DNA from: Bacteroidaceae bacterium
Lineage (GTDB): Bacteria; Bacteroidota; Bacteroidia; Bacteroidales; Bacteroidaceae
Assembly: GCA_017548225.1 (NCBI GenBank)
Contig: JAFYMV010000102.1
Location: 1 to 5,026, forward strand
Length of the DNA: 5,026 bases
Reading direction: 5' to 3'
Of the stretch, positions 1-5,026 are shown piece after piece. Position numbers and translations under genes: made by a program. Position 1 is the stretch's first letter, and every line of letters starts with the position of its first letter. The notes beneath the pieces are model-generated. The model saw only the letters and a list, made by a program, of their open reading frames with translations, had not been told where the DNA came from and searched no databases.

Positions 1-3000
1 AATACCTTCTACTACAGCTCTGCTCATGGTACACTGCTCATCGGTACTGAAGATGCCGGTTTGGTGGCTTACAAAGAACTCACGGGAGAGGTGATACATC
101 ATCATGAACTGTTGCCCGATGTGCGAGTGACGAAGATTATCCCTTACGGTGGTGAGGGAGATGAGGTGCTGTTCTCTACCAATGCGGCATGTGTATACCG
201 TATGGCTTTGGATGATTGTTTGCCCCAGCCCTATCTGAAGGCAGACTATAGAACCGACTATCGTATGAATACGGACAATGTGGTAGACATGTGTATCGAC
301 AAAGACGGACAGTTGTGGATGTGCTCGTATCCTCAAGGGCTAACGGTGCGCAATGATCATTATCCTGAACTCTATTGGATACGCCGATCGAACTTGAATG
401 TGAACACTTTGGTCAACGATGGCATCAACTTCATCATGGAGGATAGCGAGTCTGACTTGTGGTTTGCTACGGAGAATGGTGTGAGTATATATAACACCGA
501 GACAAAGCGTTGGCATACATTGCTCTCCATGGAGGATGAATCGCCAAACCCTAATCACTATTTCCTTACGCTATGTGAAGCGAAGCCTGGAACGATATTG
601 TTAGGTGGTTATGCGGCGGGCATATATATTATAGAGAAGGCGACGCGCAAGGTGAAGTTTGTAAAGCCTGACCTGATTGTTCCCGAGAAATATATACAGA
701 CCATGTTTCTTGATAAGGAGGATGGCACGGTATGGGTGGGAGGTGAGAACCAGCTCTTTAATATAAGTCTCAACGGTTCGCTGAAGGTCAATCATGCCGA
801 GGTGTTTGGCGGTATCAACTTTATCACCCGAAAGGATAGCAATCATCTGTGGATAGGTACTAAAGATGGATTGTTCAGTTATGATAAGCGGACATGCAAG
901 AAGAATCGCATAGCATTGCCGTTGGAGCGATTCAAGGTAAATACAATTCATCAAGAATCCGATGGTACGGTATACATTGGTACGCATCATAATGGATTGC
1001 TGGTGTACAATGAGGCTGATAACTACTATCATCGTTATACCAAAGAAAACAGTGCGCTTATGAGCAATTGCATGAAGTGTATTGTGGCAAGTCGTGATAA
1101 TCCATGTTTGTTTATCAGCTCGGATAAGGGTATCGTGCGCTTTAATAAGAATACCAATCGTATCAATATCTGGAGCCATGAGCAGGGATTGCAGGGCATG
1201 AACTTTAATATACGCTCGGGTATTGCTACGCACCGTAGCACACTGATGTTTGGCGGTAACAATGGTGTTATCGAATTTCCAACCGATGCATATCTTACAC
1301 ACATCTACAAGGGTACACTCGTGCTGTCTGAACTTTACATAGGTAGTAGTCGCGTTGTACCTGACATGGAGGGCTCGCCGCTTGATGATGCTATCAATGA
1401 CATTACGCGACTACGACTCGGGAATAAACAACGCGATGCTGCCATCAAGGTAAAGTGTATTAATCATATCTATCCGTCGGACTGTCGCATCGAGTGGCGC
1501 TTTGATGATATGTCGTGGCGCTTGCTCAATGAAGAGCGTCTTATTGGGTTAAGCGCTTTGAGCATAGGGTCGCATACGCTTACCGTGCGTGCTACATCAA
1601 ACGAAGCGAATATGCTCGTTGATGAGCGCACGCTGCGCATCATCATCGCTCCACCCTTTTATCTGTCGTGGTGGGGATTGCTTCTTGAACTGGCACTTAT
1701 CATGTTAATACTGGCTCTCGTGCGTAAGTATACCATGTCGGCCAATGCGATGCAGGTGTCTGACGAGAAGGTTAACTTCTTTATCAATACGGCGCATGAC
1801 TTGCGCACTCCGCTGTCGCTCATCAAGGCTCCGCTCGAAGAACTGAATATGAGCGATACGCTGGGTACGGAAGAACGCGAAGCGGTGGGCCTTGCATTGC
1901 GCAATGCCAATACGCTGACGCAGATGACCGAGAATGTGCTTCGCTACCAACTGTCGAGTATTGAAAAGGGGGTAGACCGCATTGAACGCCATGAAGCCAT
2001 TGCCCACATACAGGCTCAAATAGAAAAGGTCAGCCTATTGGCGCAGGCCAAACATCAGCGCATACAGTATGTGTACCCTGATGAGCCGTTTGATATTTGG
2101 GTCGATGCCCGCAAACTAAACTCGATCATACAGAACTTGCTGACCAATGCCATTAAATATAGTCCTGAAGGGGAAACCATCGCCCTTAACCTTTATCGCG
2201 AGGGTAAGGTTTGGGGATTCCGTGTCGTGGATAATGGTATAGGTATCAGCAAGGAGGGAAAGAGGAAACTCTTCAAACAGTATTTCCGTGGAGACAATGC
2301 CGTCAATGCAAAAATATTAGGAAGCGGTGTCGGATTGCTTTCTATCGGTCGCTATGTGAAGCAGATGCATGGTCGTATCAAAGTGAAGAGCCAGATTGAT
2401 AACGGAACAACTTTCCATGTATATTTCCCTCTTGGTAAAGACCATTATGATGTCCGTACTACTGAATTTGTAGATCAGCCCGCCGATGCGGCAGTCGTTG
2501 TAGCCGAAATGGATGTGTCTGAAGCAGCACATGACAATCGCCATCGTCTGCTCATAGTGGAGGACAACCCCGAACTGCTGGCTTACTTGAGGCGTATCTT
2601 TGAGAAGGATTACCAAGTGTTCACGGCTACCAACGGCAAGGAAGCGTTGGCCAAGATCCCTTATCTGCAACCGGCTATTGTGCTTTCTGATGTGATGATG
2701 CCCGAGATGCGAGGCGATGATTTGTGTGTATCAATCAAGAGCAATATTGATACCTCGCATATTGGCGTGGTGCTTATCTCGGCGTTGGCAGATCAGCAGA
2801 GTATTATCAAGGGATTGTCAGTCAAGGCTGATGCGTATGTAACCAAGCCATTTGATGTAAAGATCTTGCAACTCACAATAGGCAACCTTATTGAGAGTCG
2901 TATGCAGTTGCGCCAGCGGTTGGCTTCGCTCGATGATATGGGTAATAATCTGACTGATGCAACTTCGGAACTTGATCTCAAACTAGTGAGCGAGATGAAG

Positions 3001-3297
3001 AAGATTATCGAAGAGCATATTGCTGATAGTGAATTTACCATTGATTCCCTCGCTTATGAGTTGCGCGTGAGCCGTACTACCTTATATAATAAGATAAAAG
3101 GACTTACAGGAAGCAATCCTTCAGATTTTATACGCTCTTGTCGTGTGAATCGCGCCAAGACACTGCTTCAGGAACATCGTTATTCTGTAGCCGAAATAGC
3201 CGATCTCGTAGGATTTGCTGACCAGAAATATTTTCGTGAGATATTCAAGAAAAGCGTAGGTATGACACCGAGTGAATATGCAAAGACGAAGGAGTAA
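1..3297 (+). CDS. Hybrid two-component system sensor/regulator (HTCS), 5'-partial
   Basis: This is a one-protein signalling system of the inner membrane. A periplasmic sensor controls a cytoplasmic kinase, which passes phosphate to its own receiver and DNA-binding domain. The frame is open from base 1, so the start lies outside the window; the TTG at 61 is internal. Residues here count from base 1, 1098 in view. Order: propeller repeats about 11-428; weak Y_Y_Y-like domain about 481-550; one membrane segment about 555-574 followed by RKY; HisKA with HDLRTP (phospho-acceptor His599); HATPase with N-box Asn716, DNGIGIS at 744-750 and GSGVGLL at 774-780; receiver about 848-960 with acidic Glu854/Asp855, phospho-acceptor Asp897 in SDVMMPEM, Ser927 and Lys949; AraC-type double helix-turn-helix about 995-1095. 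All catalytic residues are present, so it looks functional. Full-length relatives run to roughly 1300-1400 residues, so about 200-300 are missing. The ligand is unknown. It lies 2 bp upstream of the CHR pair. Confidence 0.96.
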   Translation, partial: NTFYYSSAHGTLLIGTEDAGLVAYKELTGEVIHHHELLPDVRVTKIIPYGGEGDEVLFSTNAACVYRMALDDCLPQPYLKADYRTDYRMNTDNVVDMCIDKDGQLWMCSYPQGLTVRNDHYPELYWIRRSNLNVNTLVNDGINFIMEDSESDLWFATENGVSIYNTETKRWHTLLSMEDESPNPNHYFLTLCEAKPGTILLGGYAAGIYIIEKATRKVKFVKPDLIVPEKYIQTMFLDKEDGTVWVGGENQLFNISLNGSLKVNHAEVFGGINFITRKDSNHLWIGTKDGLFSYDKRTCKKNRIALPLERFKVNTIHQESDGTVYIGTHHNGLLVYNEADNYYHRYTKENSALMSNCMKCIVASRDNPCLFISSDKGIVRFNKNTNRINIWSHEQGLQGMNFNIRSGIATHRSTLMFGGNNGVIEFPTDAYLTHIYKGTLVLSELYIGSSRVVPDMEGSPLDDAINDITRLRLGNKQRDAAIKVKCINHIYPSDCRIEWRFDDMSWRLLNEERLIGLSALSIGSHTLTVRATSNEANMLVDERTLRIIIAPPFYLSWWGLLLELALIMLILALVRKYTMSANAMQVSDEKVNFFINTAHDLRTPLSLIKAPLEELNMSDTLGTEEREAVGLALRNANTLTQMTENVLRYQLSSIEKGVDRIERHEAIAHIQAQIEKVSLLAQAKHQRIQYVYPDEPFDIWVDARKLNSIIQNLLTNAIKYSPEGETIALNLYREGKVWGFRVVDNGIGISKEGKRKLFKQYFRGDNAVNAKILGSGVGLLSIGRYVKQMHGRIKVKSQIDNGTTFHVYFPLGKDHYDVRTTEFVDQPADAAVVVAEMDVSEAAHDNRHRLLIVEDNPELLAYLRRIFEKDYQVFTATNGKEALAKIPYLQPAIVLSDVMMPEMRGDDLCVSIKSNIDTSHIGVVLISALADQQSIIKGLSVKADAYVTKPFDVKILQLTIGNLIESRMQLRQRLASLDDMGNNLTDATSELDLKLVSEMKKIIEEHIADSEFTIDSLAYELRVSRTTLYNKIKGLTGSNPSDFIRSCRVNRAKTLLQEHRYSVAEIADLVGFADQKYFREIFKKSVGMTPSEYAKTKE
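31..1284 (+). other. Periplasmic beta-propeller (Reg_prop-like) repeat region of the HTCS
   Basis: Ten copies of the propeller strand motif (pattern L-W-x-G-T-x-x-G-L-x-x-Y) are visible at protein level. They begin at residues 12 (TLLIGTEDAG from 11), 56 (VLFSTNAACV), 105 (LWMCSYPQGL), 153 (LWFATENGVS), 199 (ILLGGYAAGI), 244 (VWVGGENQLF), 283 (LWIGTKDGLF), 324 (VYIGTHHNGL), 370 (LFISSDKGIV) and 416 (LMFGGNNGVI). The spacing of about 40-50 residues fits propeller blades. HTCS sensors are known to carry two seven-bladed propellers, so about four blades and the signal peptide probably lie left of the window. Copies at 56, 105 and 370 are weak matches. The region should form the extracytoplasmic ligand-sensing part. 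Confidence 0.85.
3289..3294 (+). promoter_or_regulatory. Ribosome binding site of the first CHR gene
   Basis: AAGGAG lies inside the last two codons of the regulator gene, with five bases (TAAAG) before the ATG at 3300. Its placement supports ATG 3300 over the in-frame ATG at 3312. No separate promoter can fit between the two genes, so the CHR gene is either translated from the regulator's transcript or from a promoter inside the regulator gene. Confidence 0.7.
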
Positions 3298-3299
3298 AG

Positions 3300-3875
3300 A
3301 TGAAAAATGATATGAATAATCCAATACAATGGAGCATGGGCGATGCCTTTGCTACCTTCTTTAAGATAGGTCTCTTCACTATCGGTGGAGGGTATGCCAT
3401 GATCCCTTTGATAGAGAAAGAAGTTGTGGAGAAAAAACGCTGGATTGACCGTGATGAGTTTCTCGATCTCATGGCGGTGGCGCAATCAGCACCAGGTGTG
3501 TTTGCAGTGAATCTCTCCATATTCATTGGTTATAAGAGAGCGGGGGTTAAGGGAAGCGTTGCTTGTGCTATTGGTAATGTGATGCCTTCGGTGTTGATTA
3601 TCCTGCTCATCGCCCTCTTCTTCCAGCAATTCAAGGAGCACGATATCATCGAAAATGTATTCAAGGGTATACGCCCCGCAGTAGTGGCGCTTATTCTTGT
3701 GCCTACATTCAAAATGGCTCGTACGGCCAAAGTTAATCGTTACAATGTATGGATACCTATTGTTACTGCGCTGCTCATTTGGATGCTTGGAGTGTCGCCC
3801 ATCTATGTGATAATGGTAGGTATCGCAGGAGGAATAGTGAAGCATTGGTCGAGCAAGAAAGGAGGTGAGGCATGA
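3300..3875 (+). CDS. Short-chain chromate transporter family (CHR) protein, first subunit
   Basis: This 191-residue membrane protein belongs to the CHR family (Pfam Chromate_transp), whose characterised members export chromate. Its length fits the short-chain type, which has one CHR domain and usually works as a pair of unlike subunits. The family signature is clear: a helix with FFKIGLFTIGGGYAM (residues 20-34), then EKEVVEKKRW (39-48), then AQSAPGVFAVN (61-71) and IGY at 76-78. Further hydrophobic segments lie at about 87-108, 123-139 and 150-180, and the tail is lysine-rich (KHWSSKK). The PGP motif of the second subunit is PGV here (65-67). ATG 3300 is chosen because AAGGAG stands five bases upstream. 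The stop overlaps the next gene's start by ATGA, which suggests translational coupling. The substrate may be chromate or another oxyanion; the sequence does not decide. The symbol chrA is avoided because short-chain pairs are named inconsistently. Confidence 0.92.
   Translation: MKNDMNNPIQWSMGDAFATFFKIGLFTIGGGYAMIPLIEKEVVEKKRWIDRDEFLDLMAVAQSAPGVFAVNLSIFIGYKRAGVKGSVACAIGNVMPSVLIILLIALFFQQFKEHDIIENVFKGIRPAVVALILVPTFKMARTAKVNRYNVWIPIVTALLIWMLGVSPIYVIMVGIAGGIVKHWSSKKGGEA
3858..3868 (+). promoter_or_regulatory. Very strong Shine-Dalgarno of the second CHR gene
   Basis: AAAGGAGGTGA is an 11-base match to the anti-Shine-Dalgarno end of bacterial 16S rRNA (TCACCTCCTTT). Six bases separate GGAGG from the ATG at 3872. 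It lies entirely within the last codons of the first CHR gene, encoding its KGGE residues. Together with the ATGA overlap it fixes the start of the second gene and suggests that the subunits are made in tuned amounts. Bacteroidota generally make little use of Shine-Dalgarno pairing, so such a full match stands out. Confidence 0.8.
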
Positions 3876-4453
3876 TATTCTTGCAACTATTCTACACCTT
3901 CTTCAAGATAGGCTTGTTTAGCTTTGGTGGTGGATATGGCATGCTGTCGGTGATACAGGGTGAAGTGGTAACAAAGCATGGCTGGCTTACGCATACCGAG
4001 TTTACTGATATCGTAGCTATCAGCCAAATGACACCCGGTCCCATTGGTATCAACTCGGCCACTTATGTAGGCTTCACGGCGGTACACAATGCGGGATATT
4101 CCGAACTGATGGCCACTGTGGGATCTCTGCTTGCCTCGTTCAGTGTGATGTTGCCCTCGTTTATTCTGATGCTGCTTATCAGTAAGTTCTTGATGAAATA
4201 CCGTAAGCATCCTTCGGTGGAGGCGGTGTTCAGTGTGATACGCCTCGTCGTGGTGGGACTAATCGCCTCTGCGTCTCTGCTGCTGATGAATAAGGAGAAT
4301 TTTGGTAGTCTTACTGAAAATCCCCTGCAGTTTGCCATCAGCATTGCTCTCTTCCTTTTTGCCTTCGTCGGTCTTAAGCGTTGGAAGATGAGTCCCATAT
4401 TGCTCATTGTTATTTGTGGAGCTATCAGTGGGGTAGTGTATAGTATTCTATAA
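3872..4453 (+). CDS. Short-chain chromate transporter family (CHR) protein, second subunit
   Basis: This 193-residue membrane protein is a paralogue of the preceding gene product and probably its partner. Aligned features are FFKIGLFSFGGGYGM (residues 10-24), QGEVVTKHGWL (29-39) and SQMTPGPIGIN (51-61), then ATYVGF at 63-68. The canonical PGP (55-57) is kept here, unlike in the first subunit. Later hydrophobic segments lie at about 80-108, 119-139, 153-167 and 174-193. Positive clusters KYRKH (about 109-113) and KRWK (about 169-172) mark probable cytoplasmic loops. The protein ends within the last membrane segment, without a charged tail. In characterised short-chain pairs from other bacteria both subunits are needed for chromate resistance; I infer the same joint inner-membrane complex here. 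The start at 3872 rests on the ATGA overlap and the strong ribosome binding site. It is the last gene of the plus-strand unit and is followed by the hairpin at 4478-4512. Confidence 0.92.
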   Translation: MIFLQLFYTFFKIGLFSFGGGYGMLSVIQGEVVTKHGWLTHTEFTDIVAISQMTPGPIGINSATYVGFTAVHNAGYSELMATVGSLLASFSVMLPSFILMLLISKFLMKYRKHPSVEAVFSVIRLVVVGLIASASLLLMNKENFGSLTENPLQFAISIALFLFAFVGLKRWKMSPILLIVICGAISGVVYSIL

Positions 4454-4472
4454 CCTATTCGAAGATGATATT

Positions 4473-4512
4473 AAAAAAAGACAGTGATGGGTGTGAAACC
4501 TATCACTGTCTT
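4473..4512. terminator. Hairpin terminator between convergent genes
   Basis: Bases 4478-4492 pair with 4498-4512 across a five-base loop (GTGAA at 4493-4497). This gives 14 Watson-Crick pairs plus one G-T at 4489/4501. The A run at 4473-4479 becomes a U-tract directly after the hairpin in minus-strand RNA, so this is a typical intrinsic terminator for the redoxin gene, whose stop is at 4536-4538. In plus-strand RNA the stem pairs throughout thanks to the G-U wobble, but it is followed only by a weak, interrupted U-rich stretch (CTGTATT after the stem). It may therefore also stop the CHR operon, with less certainty. Confidence 0.85.
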
Positions 4513-4535
4513 CTGTATTGGACTCAATAAGAGAT

Positions 4536-5026
4536 TTATTTCGTTAGCAAGCTGTCTATTGTTGCCACCAAGTCTTCAAACTCCTCCTCTACAAAGCGTC
4601 GGGTAAGCTTCACGATTCGTCCATCTCTGTCGATAAGGATGTTGCGTGTGATGCCTGACTTGCGCAATGCATATTGGGCAAACACATCGCCTTTGTCATC
4701 AAGTAGCATAGGGTAGGTGGTGCCCAACTTCTCGGTATATTCTATTACCGTCTCGCGGGGCTCCTCACGGTCTGCACCCATCAGCACGAAATCGGTATCG
4801 TTCTTGTGGGGCTGCCATATGCGACTTTCTATGTGGGGCATCTCGCTGCGGCAAATTCCGCACCAGCTGGCGGTAAATTGTAGCATTACCACTTTGCCGC
4901 GTTGCGACGAAAGGGTAAACTCTGTGCCATCGGTACCCATTAGGGTAAAATCAGGGGCCATATCACCTACCTTTACGAGGTATTGGTGCTCATATACGAT
5001 AGTATCTTGGGCCTCTACAGGCTCTG
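4536..5026 (-). CDS. TlpA/AhpC-TSA type thioredoxin-like protein, 5'-partial
   Basis: This thiol-disulfide redoxin is seen as its last 162 residues. The frame stays open to the window edge. The ATG at 4961-4959 is internal, because it sits inside the family motif VGDMAPDFTL, preceded by the in-frame residues EHQYLVK. Numbering from that Met: TDGTEFTLSSQRGKVVMLQF leads into the active site ASWCGIC with Cys34 and Cys37 (bases 4851-4862), then RSEMPHIE. Later come the central strand VLMGADRE (59-66), the insert typical of TlpA/AhpC-TSA folds, GITRNILID (103-111) and a C-terminal helix. Both cysteines are present, so redox activity is plausible. The position normally held by cis-proline before the LID strand is Thr105, and the active site lacks the usual proline before the second Cys. 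A signal peptide or lipoprotein signal would lie outside the window, so an exported location is inferred from the family only. The gene converges on the CHR operon and ends at the shared hairpin. Confidence 0.92.
   Translation of the reverse strand, partial: EPVEAQDTIVYEHQYLVKVGDMAPDFTLMGTDGTEFTLSSQRGKVVMLQFTASWCGICRSEMPHIESRIWQPHKNDTDFVLMGADREEPRETVIEYTEKLGTTYPMLLDDKGDVFAQYALRKSGITRNILIDRDGRIVKLTRRFVEEEFEDLVATIDSLLTK

Noticed and set aside
61..63. TTG as the start codon of the regulator gene
   Set aside because: The frame is open back to base 1, and the residues before it (TLLIGTEDAG) complete a propeller motif that continues into LVAY, so it is internal.
1224..1240. Perfect 7-bp inverted repeat TGCTACG/CGTAGCA with a 3-base loop
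   Set aside because: It lies inside the coding region of a propeller blade with no T-run after it. A short palindrome of this size is expected by chance in 5 kb.
31..1284. Tandem DNA repeats in the regulator gene
   Set aside because: The repetition is at protein level only (propeller blades). The nucleotide copies are too diverged to be recent duplications.
601..1302. Open frame of 233 codons on the minus strand inside the regulator gene
   Set aside because: It lies wholly antisense to a clearly coding propeller region. Its translation has no recognisable domain and reads as a shadow.
3486..3845. Minus-strand open frame antisense to the first CHR gene
   Set aside because: The His/Asn/Arg-rich translation is typical of the reverse of a hydrophobic membrane gene; there is no ribosome site or family match.
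4454..4535. Promoter in the gap between CHR subunit two and the redoxin
   Set aside because: The genes converge, so no start is needed here, and I saw no convincing Bacteroidota -33/-7 pair. The hairpin explains the gap.
4959..4961. ATG as the start of the minus-strand redoxin
   Set aside because: It falls within the family motif VGDMAPDFTL, and 21 sensible in-frame residues precede it up to the window edge.

Overview
The window reads as chromosomal DNA from a member of the Bacteroidales (Bacteroides, Parabacteroides or Prevotella type). The strongest evidence is the first gene. It is a one-polypeptide hybrid two-component system with a periplasmic propeller sensor, Y_Y_Y domain, histidine kinase, receiver and AraC-type DNA-binding domain, an architecture characteristic of this group. 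Base composition looks moderate (judged by eye in the mid-40s % GC). I cannot name the species.

Layout: bases 1-3297 (+) hold the C-terminal 1098 residues of the hybrid sensor/regulator, whose start lies left of the window. Two bases after its stop begins a pair of short chromate-transporter-family (CHR) genes, 3300-3875 and 3872-4453 (+). They overlap by ATGA, and the second has an almost ideal Shine-Dalgarno sequence. The 82 bp convergent gap at 4454-4535 holds a 15-bp hairpin that can act as a terminator, most clearly for the minus-strand gene. Bases 4536-5026 (-) hold the C-terminal 162 residues of a TlpA/AhpC-TSA type redoxin, whose start lies right of the window. There is no gene-free stretch over 300 bp, and I saw no tRNA, rRNA, CRISPR array, insertion sequence or phage gene.

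How the genes may work together: the regulator and the CHR pair are packed as one transcription unit. The simplest reading is that the regulator is co-transcribed with, and may control, a two-subunit inner-membrane anion transporter. That would differ from the usual job of such hybrid regulators, which is control of glycan-utilisation loci. It remains an inference, because the regulator's upstream neighbours are not visible and could be its true targets. The redoxin is convergent, so it belongs to a separate transcription unit.
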